DNA from: an uncultured bacterium
GTDB lineage: Bacteria; Vulcanimicrobiota; CADAWZ01
Reading direction: 5' to 3'
Length of the DNA stretch: 34,770 nucleotides
NCBI GenBank assembly: GCA_949288455.1
Contig: CASEKF010000009.1
Location: 1 to 34,770 of the forward strand
A program made the position numbers and the translations under genes. Positions 7,434 to 15,543 of the stretch are shown in pieces. The notes beneath the pieces were generated by a model. It saw nothing but the letters and a program-made list of their open reading frames with translations, had not been told where the DNA came from and did no database searches. Numbering within the stretch: the stretch's first letter is position 1; every line of letters begins with the position of its first letter.

Positions 7434-8144
7434 TTACAGCCAATTTATTAATTTAAACGTATTTAACGAAACGGACGTTCTATATTCCGTCCAAGTTCTC
7501 AAAACATATTCAGCTTCCTTAAAAACTTCTGCGGTAAAACTCCGTTTTAAAGGCTCAATCTTGACATAAGGAAGAGCTCTAAAAAATCTAGAAGTCTCAA
7601 GGGTTAGCTCTAAATAGTCTTCGCCGAAACAAGATCGGCATTTTCCTCCTCCTTCGAAGTCAAAACGCCGAATATCCTCGCGACTCCCGCAAACCCAACA
7701 TCTATCTACGACGGGAGCTACTCCGGCGTTCTTTAAAATAAAATAAAATCCCGAAGGAATAAGGCGAATTCGCTCTCCATTCTCGATAGCCATAAAAAGA
7801 CGACTCAAAATCCTATAAATACCTTCGTCCGGATAGAAAAAAGGAAAAACGCAGTAAACTATTTCGCAAAAATACAACGCGCAAACAATAGCGTCGTAAT
7901 CGTCCGTTATTCTATAAGTCCTTATGATTCCGGCCTCCAGGCATTTTTCAAAACTACGGCCCGGAGACAGCAAAAACTCAAATTCAGAAAAAGAATCGAA
8001 CATGCCGCGCAAAGGACTCTTCTTCTTTCTTCCGCCTTTTACAAATACTTTAATTTTTCCAAAATCAGGCGTCAAAACATATAGAATTTCATCATGCTCA
8101 GAAAACGGCTGTTTTTTTAATACGAAGCCTTTCGTTTTATTCAT
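7434..8144 (-). CDS. recO: DNA repair protein RecO
   Basis: RecF-pathway mediator that binds ssDNA and SSB and helps load RecA. 236 residues. The N-terminal OB-fold is seen in TKGFVLKKQPFSEHDEILYV and FGKIKVFVKGGRKKKSPLRG. The helical domain follows, with a zinc site: CWVCG near 172-176 and CRSC near 192-195. The start is the ATG giving MNKTKGF; the two preceding codons (TTG CTT) are also in frame, and no clear ribosome site separates them. It is first in the recO-ruvX-udk-yqeG operon. A TATAAT (8199-8204, minus) about 55 bases upstream is the likely -10, with no good -35. Confidence 0.92.
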   Translation of the reverse strand: MNKTKGFVLKKQPFSEHDEILYVLTPDFGKIKVFVKGGRKKKSPLRGMFDSFSEFEFLLSPGRSFEKCLEAGIIRTYRITDDYDAIVCALYFCEIVYCVFPFFYPDEGIYRILSRLFMAIENGERIRLIPSGFYFILKNAGVAPVVDRCWVCGSREDIRRFDFEGGGKCRSCFGEDYLELTLETSRFFRALPYVKIEPLKRSFTAEVFKEAEYVLRTWTEYRTSVSLNTFKLINWL

Positions 8145-8244
8145 AAGCAACTACGCCAAAAGGATACGTAACAAGACGAATCCAAACCGTTATAAATAAT
8201 TATATCGCAAAAGAAACTTATGACTGCGAAAATGCCTTTCAATC

Positions 8245-8267
8245 AAAAAAGGGCTGCGTAACAGCCC
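8245..8267 (-). terminator. Rho-independent terminator after the PduL-DeoC fusion gene
   Basis: Read leftwards: GGGCTG, loop TTACG, CAGCCC, then six T (8245-8250). It is a perfect 6-bp GC-rich stem and lies 17 bases past the stop codon. It separates the fusion gene from the recO operon. Confidence 0.88.
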
Positions 8268-8284
8268 TGAAAAGCTAAAAATTA

Positions 8285-9541
8285 TCAAACTCCGGACAAA
8301 GATTCCCTAACTATAGCGACTCCGGCGCTGGCTCCAATCCTAGAAGCTCCGGCTTCTATCATTTCCTTTGCTTTCCGGTAATCCCTTATGCCTCCGGACG
8401 CTTTAACGCCCATAGAATCTCCGACTGCCTTTCTCATAAGAGCGACGTCCGCTGCTTCCGCTCCTCCGGAAGAAAAACCGGTTGAAGTTTTTACGTAATC
8501 GGCTCCGGCTTCTTTACTCAGCTCGCAAGCTTTTACTTTTTCGTCGTCCGTAAGCAAACAAGTCTCGATAATAACTTTTACGAGATGTCCGCCTGCGGCT
8601 AAAACTACGGCCTCTATATCCTTTTTAACGACGTCGTAATCCTTAGCTTTTAAAGCCCCTATATTTATAACCATATCTATTTCGCTTGCTCCGTCGGCTA
8701 CGGCGTCCCTGGTTTCGGCAGCCTTCGTAAAGGAAGAAGAAGCTCCCAGAGGAAATCCGACTACGGAACATACCTTTACCGGAGAACCAAGCAGTTCTTT
8801 ATAAGCGGTTTTAACGTTAAAAGGATTTACGCACACCGAGGCGAATCCATATTCCCTGGCCTCAGCACACAATTTTATAATCTGTTCTTTAGACGCGTCG
8901 GGCTTAAGGAGAGTATGATCTATATAAGAAGCGATAGGAGCAAAATTCTTATCCGACTCCGCGCAGTCCGACTTCTCGACTATGCCGTAAGTATCCGCTC
9001 CAACTCCGGCCGAATTAGCTTCGTCGGCGTCTATATGCATTTCCAAAGCGAAAGTTTTTCTAACTCTTACGTAGCATCGGTCAAAAACTAATTTTCTCGC
9101 GCCTTCTATGGCGACTTTTGCCCAGTCCCCGTTTTTGAATCCCCAAAGATCGGCTATTTCTTCGGTAAGATGAATATGACGCTGAGCTATGATCAACCCG
9201 TTTACCGTGACAGAACCGCATGGCCCTACGAGAGTAACGGAAGCCGCTCCCTCTAAGTCGCCCGAATCGCGTAAAGGAACGTCTTTAAGGCCTAACACAA
9301 AGGTGTCGGATTTAGAGACTTCTATCTGAGTATATCTGCGCAAAGGCCCGATAATCCTTACTTTAGGAAATTTACCCTTTGGACCTACGACTTCTACGGT
9401 CTGTTCCGAAGCGAACTCTCCGGGCTGAATCAAATCGGCTTTCTTCGTAAGCTCAGATCCTTTGCCGAACAGAATGTCCATATGTTCTCTCGTAAGATGA
9501 AGATGACGGGCTGAAGAATTAATTTTTACTTTTCTGACCAC
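8285..9541 (-). CDS. PduL-DeoC fusion: phosphate propanoyl/acetyltransferase joined to deoxyribose-phosphate aldolase
   Basis: Two enzymes in one 418-residue reading frame. Residues 1-190 are a PduL-type phosphotransacylase (acyl-CoA + Pi to acyl-phosphate + CoA). Its histidine pairs are both present, SARHLHL (His13, His15) and QRHIHL (His122, His124), plus the His in [10 protein letters not shown] (His169), matching the metal ligands of PduL. A linker follows (191-203), then DeoC (204-418): [18 protein letters not shown] (Asp289), [12 protein letters not shown] (Schiff-base Lys351) and VKASGGIRD (Lys380). DeoC splits deoxyribose 5-phosphate into acetaldehyde and glyceraldehyde 3-phosphate. 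The GTG start is set by AGAGGTG six bases upstream. It starts directly at the PduL core, so no N-terminal microcompartment targeting peptide is seen, and no shell genes are nearby. Confidence 0.9.
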   Translation of the reverse strand: MVRKVKINSSARHLHLTREHMDILFGKGSELTKKADLIQPGEFASEQTVEVVGPKGKFPKVRIIGPLRRYTQIEVSKSDTFVLGLKDVPLRDSGDLEGAASVTLVGPCGSVTVNGLIIAQRHIHLTEEIADLWGFKNGDWAKVAIEGARKLVFDRCYVRVRKTFALEMHIDADEANSAGVGADTYGIVEKSDCAESDKNFAPIASYIDHTLLKPDASKEQIIKLCAEAREYGFASVCVNPFNVKTAYKELLGSPVKVCSVVGFPLGASSSFTKAAETRDAVADGASEIDMVINIGALKAKDYDVVKKDIEAVVLAAGGHLVKVIIETCLLTDDEKVKACELSKEAGADYVKTSTGFSSGGAEAADVALMRKAVGDSMGVKASGGIRDYRKAKEMIEAGASRIGASAGVAIVRESLSGV

Positions 9542-9615
9542 AGAAAACACCTCTTTATTAAATTATTGCGCTCCTAATAATAAAGATCAGGAGTATTGAA
9601 GGTCTTATGTCAAAA

Positions 9616-10827
9616 TTAAATACATCTCGGAGGAGTTTGTCCTCTTTCAAGCCAATACATCAATTTAGCTCCATGAAGCCTAACCGACTGAACCGGATCT
9701 TGAAGCATAGCCTTTATATAAGGAACTACTCGAGCGTCTTGAAAATGAGCCAACGCATAAGCCGCAAGAGTTCGTATTTTATACGATTTGTCAGACATTA
9801 CAAAAGTCAGAGGTTTGAAAGCTCTCTCGTCGGTTATCGTCTGAAAAGCTCTAATAGCCGCTTCTTTTACGTTCTCATTTTTTGAAAATAAAGCCTCTAC
9901 CAAAGCCGGAACGGCTCTCTTGGAGCCTATTTCCTCAAGCACAAAAATAGCGTAAGAACTTCGCTCCGGATCCAAAAAAGCTTTAGACTCCAGAATTTTA
10001 TCGACCACATAGTCGCACTTCATTTTAGCGAGGGCCATCGAAGCGTAATGAGCTACTATTTCGTTGGAATCTTCGAGTAAAGAGATTAAATCGTTCACGG
10101 CCTCAAGCTTCCCTATAGCCCCTAAAGCGAGAGCAGCCTGCATTTTCAAAAAAGGAGAACGCGTTTTACGAACAATTCTCATAAGCGGAGCGAAAGCTCT
10201 TTCGTCAGGGATTCCCTGTAAAGCAATAGCCGCAAAATAAGCCCGCTTAGGACTTTTCAAAGCTTCGATCAACTCCGGAGCGATTGAAGAACAGCCTATC
10301 CTTCCTAAAATATCGGCCGATTCCTCCCTGACGTATTTCTTTTCAGAAATATCCATCAGTCTGTCAAAAGCGTTCCTATCCCATCCGCCCTCTCTCATCT
10401 TAGAATAAAAAGCTGAAATTTTTTCTTTATCTTCGGCAAAAGACGTATCTTGACTCATACTCAGCTTGAGAGATCTATAATAGTAATCCAAAGAATCCTG
10501 TTTGCCGTTTGCCAAACGTCTGCGAGCCCTCAGCAAAGGATTAGCCGTTCCCTTAATCTTGCCGATTTTTTCAACTGAAAAATCTTTTCCCCATCTGCCG
10601 CCGATATTCTCTATTATTACGTTGCCAAGATATGACCCTATTACTCCGGCCGCAATAAAATAATGGTTCCTTCTCAATTTAAAAAACAAAGAAAGAAGAT
10701 CGTCCGAAACAACAAGCGACTCCTCCGAATAATCGATATTAATCCCAAACTTTCTTTCCACCATCATTAAAAAACGTTCGGAAGAATGATTTAAAGAAGC
10801 CAGGGTTTCAGCGTCTGCCCGCGCCAT
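9616..10827 (-). CDS. HEAT/PBS-lyase-type repeat protein with an N-terminal DUF3806-like domain
   Basis: 403 residues, function unknown. The C-terminal half (about 165-395) is a run of roughly seven HEAT/armadillo-type helical repeats, for example EESADILGRIGCSSIAPELI, AAIALQGIPDERAFAPLMRI, MQAALALGAIGKLEAVNDLI and EEIGSKRAVPALVEALFS. Such scaffolds usually bind other proteins. The N-terminal 120 residues are different: AAGVIGSYLGNVIIENIGGRW (about 79-99, one residue trimmed here) resembles the GxYLGE...GGxW pattern of DUF3806-type domains. No signal peptide or membrane segment, so cytoplasmic. GGGAGGA precedes the ATG. It stands alone, 74 bases upstream of the PduL-DeoC gene. Confidence 0.75.
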   Translation of the reverse strand: MARADAETLASLNHSSERFLMMVERKFGINIDYSEESLVVSDDLLSLFFKLRRNHYFIAAGVIGSYLGNVIIENIGGRWGKDFSVEKIGKIKGTANPLLRARRRLANGKQDSLDYYYRSLKLSMSQDTSFAEDKEKISAFYSKMREGGWDRNAFDRLMDISEKKYVREESADILGRIGCSSIAPELIEALKSPKRAYFAAIALQGIPDERAFAPLMRIVRKTRSPFLKMQAALALGAIGKLEAVNDLISLLEDSNEIVAHYASMALAKMKCDYVVDKILESKAFLDPERSSYAIFVLEEIGSKRAVPALVEALFSKNENVKEAAIRAFQTITDERAFKPLTFVMSDKSYKIRTLAAYALAHFQDARVVPYIKAMLQDPVQSVRLHGAKLMYWLERGQTPPRCI

Positions 10828-11178
10828 ATGAGTCCTCCCAATTATTTATTCGGTTTAACCTTCGTACAAAAACGAAGGCATCCGGTTCAGCGAGCAAGAT
10901 AAACGCGAATCTCGGCATGTCAAAAAGACTTTGACTATAAACGCAAATTAAACGCGCGTTTATAATCCGGCCAAAGAAAATTATACGCAAATATATAAAC
11001 GCCGGACTACTCGAGAGCCGGTAACCCCTTTAAAAACGTAAAATTCACGCCGAATACCAAGCGGCCGAACGTTTAATATTTTCGCTAATACGACTTCCCG
11101 ATCCTTTAAAAGAAAACGCCAGGATTTTCAAAATAAAAATATTCAGGAAAAGTCTTGTACTCTAAATAAAAAGAAAGT
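10828..11178 (-). promoter_or_regulatory. Non-coding region upstream of the HEAT gene with candidate promoter and leader hairpin
   Basis: There is no gene in these 351 bases. On the minus strand a perfect TTGACA (10918-10923) and TATCTT (10896-10901), spaced 16 bases, form a plausible promoter for the HEAT-repeat gene, with a leader of about 60 bases. Inside that leader, CCTTCGT (10859-10865) and ACGAAGG (10872-10878) form a 7-bp stem with a 6-base loop and no T-run after it. There is no recognisable terminator for the hydrolase gene that ends at 11179. Confidence 0.4.
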
Positions 11179-11964
11179 CTAAACCGTAAAATCGTCAAAA
11201 ATAAGCTTGGAAATCTCAGATATAAAATCGTCGGCGTCATTTACGTCCTCGGCGTCCCATACAAGAACGCATAACGAGTAAGCCGCGGTTCCATAAACGA
11301 TCAAAGCTCCGTCATGCCGCGTATTCGAAACTTCGCCCGTCTTATTGGCTATAAAAGCGGACAAAGGAAGCCTTCTTGGAATTTTTTCCCTAAACATCTG
11401 GCGCGAAAGAATAGATTTCATCTCCCTATCGGCCTCAGGAGAAACAAGGTCTTCAAAATAAAGCCTATTAAAAAACAGCGATACGTCGTCGGCGGACGTT
11501 CTATTAAAAAGGCCCGGCTCAGAAGGCGGAAGCATCAGTTTTTTTACGAGAGAAGTGTTCTTCATTCCTATATCGGAAATATGCTCGTTTAAGGCGTCAA
11601 TTCCCAATATGTCCGTCAAAATATTAGACGCGGTATTGTCGCTGACAACGATCATGAGCCGAGCTAAATCCATAAGCTCCAGCTCTAAACCGTCATGCAT
11701 CTCGCTAAGAACTCCCCCGTCTACCATATCCTTCTCAGAAAGCTTAATTTTATCAGAAGGCGATAGCTTGCCTTCCTTTAAAAATTTGAAAAAGCAACTT
11801 AAAATAGGAAGCTTGATCATACTGGCTGCATGGCATGGAATTCCGCCGTTATAACTAAAAGAATATCCCGTTTTAAGATTCCGAACGGAAAAACCCGTTT
11901 TTGCTCGTAATCTTTCGGCGGCAAACCTTAATTTTGTCTCTAATAAATTATTCGTCTTCTTCAT
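11179..11964 (-). CDS. Class A beta-lactamase-fold serine hydrolase lacking a signal peptide
   Basis: 261 residues of the penicillin-binding/serine-lactamase fold. The three fold motifs are present in order: SMIK (Ser48, Lys51), SDN (108-110) and KTG (208-210). The omega-loop region reads LPPSEPGLFNRTSADD and does not show the clean ExxLN of true class A enzymes. The N-terminus is MKKTNNLLETKLRFAAERLR, a charged helix and not an export signal, which is unusual because known relatives act in the periplasm. The gene overlaps the preceding zinc-ribbon gene by 17 bases, and its ATG has no good ribosome site, so translation is probably coupled. A resistance role is doubtful; a peptidase or esterase is more likely. 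Confidence 0.8.
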   Translation of the reverse strand: MKKTNNLLETKLRFAAERLRAKTGFSVRNLKTGYSFSYNGGIPCHAASMIKLPILSCFFKFLKEGKLSPSDKIKLSEKDMVDGGVLSEMHDGLELELMDLARLMIVVSDNTASNILTDILGIDALNEHISDIGMKNTSLVKKLMLPPSEPGLFNRTSADDVSLFFNRLYFEDLVSPEADREMKSILSRQMFREKIPRRLPLSAFIANKTGEVSNTRHDGALIVYGTAAYSLCVLVWDAEDVNDADDFISEISKLIFDDFTV

Positions 11965-12340
11965 ATGAGTCTTCGTCTATGTCGTCGTCGGAAGGAACTT
12001 CCTGACAAGGAGGTCTGGAAGAGGAAGCCATATAAGCCGACACTATTTTATCGGCAAACGTAAGAGCGCTTTCGGAAACTATTATCTCTCCCCATTCGTC
12101 GGATTCGGTCAAAAAAGAAGAAGAATTTTTCCCGTAAGGAGAAATTCTTGCCTGTATGCCTTGATTTTCAAGAAGATCTCTTATACAGAAAGCTTCATGT
12201 TCGTCGCAAACCGTCACAAGGGTAACAAAATTCCGATCGTTATCAGAGTCTACGTCCATCAAGGCGCCTAGATCGGCGCCGCAGTAAGGACAATCGGCAT
12301 CTCCAAGAACAATTTCCTCAAAACACTCCGGACATCTCAT
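11948..12340 (-). CDS. Zinc-ribbon plus DUF2007-type protein
   Basis: 130 residues. The N-terminus is a zinc ribbon (MRCPECFEEI ... CPYCGADLG, four Cys in two CxxC pairs, about 3-22). The middle (about 40-108) resembles DUF2007, a small alpha/beta domain named as a putative signal-transducing protein: FVTLVTVCDEHEAFCIRDLL, then GEIIVSESALTFADKIV. The tail is strongly acidic (SDDDIDEDSYEEDE). The start is the ATG seven bases after GGAGG; a nine-residue longer reading lacks a ribosome site. Its 3' end overlaps the beta-lactamase-fold gene, suggesting the two products are made together. Function unknown. Confidence 0.75.
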   Translation of the reverse strand: MRCPECFEEIVLGDADCPYCGADLGALMDVDSDNDRNFVTLVTVCDEHEAFCIRDLLENQGIQARISPYGKNSSSFLTESDEWGEIIVSESALTFADKIVSAYMASSSRPPCQEVPSDDDIDEDSYEEDE

Positions 12341-12411
12341 ATAAAAACCTCCACAAAAGCGCTGCAAATCGGCGGTAAAACCGGCGATTGGATAATATAA
12401 GAATTAAATGA

Positions 12412-12457
12412 AACGATAATCGAAAAGCGCTCAAAAATCAACGCTATAATTATCGTT
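12412..12457 (-). other. Nested inverted repeat downstream of lysS
   Basis: AACGATAAT (12412-12420) and ATTATCGTT (12449-12457) are perfect 9-base arms, with inner arms AGCG (12426-12429) and CGCT (12442-12445). It lies about 90 bases past lysS and 70 bases before the zinc-ribbon gene. There is no T-run, so it is not a standard terminator. It may be an operator for the zinc-ribbon/hydrolase pair. Confidence 0.4.
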
Positions 12458-12548
12458 AATCTAAAAAATTAAGATAAAAATAATTTAAACCAAAGATAAT
12501 CAATAATCCCAAATATCAAAAAGCGCATATTTTAGCAAGCGAACCGCG

Positions 12549-14042
12549 CTATCTAAGTTTTAAAGTCGGGAAAAGTATAACGTCTCTAATAGAAGGAGAA
12601 TCGGTTAAAAGCATAACCAGTCGATCTATGCCTATTCCCATTCCTCCGGCAGGAGGCATTCCATATTCCAGAGCGCAAAGAAAATCTTCGTCCAACACAT
12701 GAGCCTCTTCGTCGCCGGAAGCCTTTAAAGCGGCCTGAGCCTCAAATCTTTCCCTTTGATCCAAGGGATCGTTTATCTCGGAAAAGGCGTTTGCAAATTC
12801 CATGTTGCAGATAAAAAGTTCAAATCTGTACGTAAGAGTCGGATCGTCGACTCGTTTTTTGGCCAGAGGCGAAATCTCAACGGGATAATCCGTTATAAAC
12901 GTAGGATTAACAAGATGGGGCTCTACGGCGGCGTCAAAAACTTTTTCAATTAAATGACCGCATGGCTCGCCTTTTTTATAAGGTATTCCAAATTTTTCAG
13001 CGGCCTGAGAAGCTATTTCAGGATTTCTTAAATCGTTAATAGAATATCCGGCTAGGCGCATCAAAGCGTCGTTCATAGAAATCCGCTCAAAAGGAGTTTT
13101 AAGAGAAATCTCCCTTCCCTGATACATAATCGTCTGATCGCATCCCGCAGCCGCGGCAGTCGTTTTGAAGATATCCTCGGCCAATTTCATCATGCCTTCG
13201 TAATCAGAATAAGCTTCGTATATTTCTATAGTAGTAAACTCAGGATTATGACGGGTATCAATACCCTCGTTTCTAAATAGTCTCCCTATTTCGTAAACTT
13301 TTTCAAGTCCTCCTACGAGACACCTTTTTAAATGCAGCTCCGTCGCGATTCTCAAATACATATCCATATCCAAAGAATTATGGTGAGTAATAAAAGGCCT
13401 TGCGGCGGCTCCGCCCGCTAACGACGACATACAGGGAGTTTCCATCTCATAAAACCCCCTGGCGTCCAAAAGATTCCTGATAGACGAGACAATTTTGCTT
13501 CTGGCGATAAAAGTAGCGCGCGATTTTTCGTCCGCAATAAGATCAACGTAACGCCTGCGATATTTTAACTCGACGTCCTTTAAACCGTGCCATTTTTCAG
13601 GCATAGGATGCAATGATTTTGAAAGAAGTTCAAAAGCGGAAGCAAAAACGGTCAATTCTCCGGTTCTCGTGCGGAACATTTTCCCGGATACGCCTATAAT
13701 ATCTCCTATATCCAACAATTTTAAAACGGCGAAAGAATCTTCGCCGAGCACATCTTTTCTAAAATACAGCTGAATATTGCCATATACGTCCGAAATAGTA
13801 AGAAAAGCGGTTTTGCCATGCGAACGTACAGCTAAAATTCTGCCTGCAAGAGAAACTTGAGAATCGCTCTCCTCGCCTGTGGAAAGATATGAAAATTTAT
13901 CTTTTGCCGAGGCCGTGTTGTCTGAACGAGAAAATTTTCTGCCGTAAGGATCCACGCCTAATTTTCTCACGGCGTCCATTTTGTTCAGCCTCTCTCTCTC
14001 CTGTTCGCCCCGTAATGATTGCGGGAGATTTTCCATATCCAT
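12549..14042 (-). CDS. lysS: Lysyl-tRNA synthetase, class II
   Basis: Charges tRNA-Lys. 497 residues, normal length. The N-terminal OB-fold anticodon-binding domain runs about 62-145. The class II core has motif 1 around FYEMETPCMS (197-206), motif 2 RLFRNEGIDTRHNPEFT (254-270) and motif 3 GMGIGIDRLVMLL (467-479), ending in IRDVILFPTLKLR. The start is supported by GGAGGT six bases before the ATG. It follows greA by 39 bases; a greA-lysS pair is common in bacteria. The upstream genes in the same direction are the acyl-reductase cluster, with only 35 bases between it and greA. Confidence 0.96.
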   Translation of the reverse strand: MDMENLPQSLRGEQERERLNKMDAVRKLGVDPYGRKFSRSDNTASAKDKFSYLSTGEESDSQVSLAGRILAVRSHGKTAFLTISDVYGNIQLYFRKDVLGEDSFAVLKLLDIGDIIGVSGKMFRTRTGELTVFASAFELLSKSLHPMPEKWHGLKDVELKYRRRYVDLIADEKSRATFIARSKIVSSIRNLLDARGFYEMETPCMSSLAGGAAARPFITHHNSLDMDMYLRIATELHLKRCLVGGLEKVYEIGRLFRNEGIDTRHNPEFTTIEIYEAYSDYEGMMKLAEDIFKTTAAAAGCDQTIMYQGREISLKTPFERISMNDALMRLAGYSINDLRNPEIASQAAEKFGIPYKKGEPCGHLIEKVFDAAVEPHLVNPTFITDYPVEISPLAKKRVDDPTLTYRFELFICNMEFANAFSEINDPLDQRERFEAQAALKASGDEEAHVLDEDFLCALEYGMPPAGGMGIGIDRLVMLLTDSPSIRDVILFPTLKLR

Positions 14043-14081
14043 AAATCTACCTCCAAAAATTTCGGCTCCAATCCGTCTGCG

Positions 14082-14600
14082 TCAAGACTCGGCTTCCGCC
14101 GAATCATATTGCTTCTCTTTTTGATAAATTTTAACTATTTCATAGACTACTTTCCCTTTAGGAACGTCTATCTCAACCTTTGAACCAAGCTCGCATCCTA
14201 AAATGCCTTTTCCTACCGGAGATTCGTTAGAGATAAAACCGTTTGAAGGATCCGCTTCCAAAGAGCCTACTATAGTATATTCGAAAGTCGAAGAGTCAGA
14301 CTCGTCTCGTATAAGAACGGTAGATCCTAAACTGGCTCTGTCCTTAAGAATTTCCCGCTCGTCTAGGACTTTAGCGTAACGAAGAATATTTTCCAAGTTC
14401 ATTATCTCGCCTTCAATAAACGCCTGTTCGCTCTTAGCGTCCTCATACTCGGCATTTTCAGAAATATCTCCAAATTCCTTAGCCTGCTTGATCCTATCGG
14501 CCACAACTTTTCTGTGATGCGTCTTGAAATAATCGAGTTTCTTCTGATATTTGGCGTACGCGTCTCTTGTCAGAATAATTTCTTTCGAAGGGGCAGTCAT
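14082..14600 (-). CDS. greA: Transcription elongation factor GreA
   Basis: Stimulates RNA cleavage by backtracked RNA polymerase. 172 residues. The N-terminal coiled coil carries the family signature IKQAKEFGDISENAEYEDAK, with the acidic tip residues. The C-terminal FKBP-like domain ends near VDVPKGKVVYEIVKI, where GreA proteins usually read PxGxxxYEI. About 12 extra residues follow. GGAG lies eight bases before the ATG. It sits between the acyl-reductase cluster and lysS, probably on a shared transcript. Confidence 0.95.
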   Translation of the reverse strand: MTAPSKEIILTRDAYAKYQKKLDYFKTHHRKVVADRIKQAKEFGDISENAEYEDAKSEQAFIEGEIMNLENILRYAKVLDEREILKDRASLGSTVLIRDESDSSTFEYTIVGSLEADPSNGFISNESPVGKGILGCELGSKVEIDVPKGKVVYEIVKIYQKEKQYDSAEAES

Positions 14601-14635
14601 AATAAAATCTCCTTAACTCAAACTAAATTTCCAAA

Positions 14636-15541
14636 TCAATTAAGCTTCTCTATGCGAGGCTTTAAATTTAATCGTTTTATAAGCGAAAGATAATCTTCGG
14701 GCTTTATGTCCGTCCAAGGTTTGCCAAGCAAAGCGACAAACACGGCTTCAAGAACGTTGGTGCCAAACGATCTTCCGGCTAAATCGGGGGTAGTCGCAAT
14801 TAAATATTCCGCTCCTCGTGATTTTAAGTCCTCTACGTTTGCCGGAGTAACAGTATTAGTAACTATGATCTTACCCGGTATTCTCGGTGGAAGATATTTT
14901 CTTATATAATGAAAATCTCCTGCTATATAATCGGCCCATTCATAATATTGCGGAAATTTATTTTTGGAAGGCTCGTCTTGACGCTTTCCCATCGGATAAA
15001 TAAAAGCCAAAGGAAGTTTTGATATTTCAGGAAGAAGCCTATCCGCCCAAACGGCAAGTTCTTCAAGAGAATATATAGGCGAATCCTTGCCCATAGAAAA
15101 TATCAAATCTCCAAACATAGTCTCCGCGCCCTCGTTAACAAAGGCTTCAGCCATTCCAAACCTATCCATAGCGCAGACCATCATAACCTTCTTGCCCTTC
15201 AAGGAAAACCTGGGATCTTTGGCGATAAAGCTAACGACTTCCGCCTCAAGAGTATTTTTCAGTCCGCTTCCGTCGACGGCGGGAGTTTCTTTCAAAGTTT
15301 CCAGAAGTTCGAGACCTTCGCGCAGCGCGAACCGACCATGCTTGGAATAAATATATACGTCCAAGCCTCCTAATCCTATAACGTCGACTTTGCCGTCAAG
15401 TTCTCTCAACAAACTCTTAGCTTTTCTTAGGTCGCCGTTGACTCCTCTTCTCTCAATTAAGAATTTTTCGCCGGCAAATTCGGCTTCCGCTTTATGATCG
15501 CGCCTCGAAGTACCCAAACTTACGCTTACAATATGTTTCAA
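14636..15541 (-). CDS. Partner protein of the acyl-reductase-like enzyme (often auto-annotated as quinate 5-dehydrogenase)
   Basis: 301 residues, no proven function. It begins KHIVSVSLGTSRRDHKAEAEF, one residue trimmed here as the start codon is TTG, with AAGGAG nine bases upstream inside the end of the previous gene. Two Rossmann-like strand-loop stretches are visible, VDVIGLGGLDVYIY (about 50-63) and GKKVMMVCAMDRFGMAEAF (about 116-134), without a clean GxGxxG. The region TNTVTPANVEDLKSRGAEYL then DLAGRSFGTNVLEAVF looks conserved and may form an active site. The gene starts two bases after the AAR-like reductase, so the products very likely act together. The quinate label, which I recall from automatic annotation, has no support here: no shikimate or quinate genes are nearby. 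Confidence 0.6.
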   Translation of the reverse strand: MKHIVSVSLGTSRRDHKAEAEFAGEKFLIERRGVNGDLRKAKSLLRELDGKVDVIGLGGLDVYIYSKHGRFALREGLELLETLKETPAVDGSGLKNTLEAEVVSFIAKDPRFSLKGKKVMMVCAMDRFGMAEAFVNEGAETMFGDLIFSMGKDSPIYSLEELAVWADRLLPEISKLPLAFIYPMGKRQDEPSKNKFPQYYEWADYIAGDFHYIRKYLPPRIPGKIIVTNTVTPANVEDLKSRGAEYLIATTPDLAGRSFGTNVLEAVFVALLGKPWTDIKPEDYLSLIKRLNLKPRIEKLN

Positions 15542-15543
15542 AA

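Noticed and set aside
11179-11964. Antibiotic-resistance beta-lactamase
   Set aside because: No export signal, no clean ExxLN omega-loop motif, and no resistance or mobile-element context.
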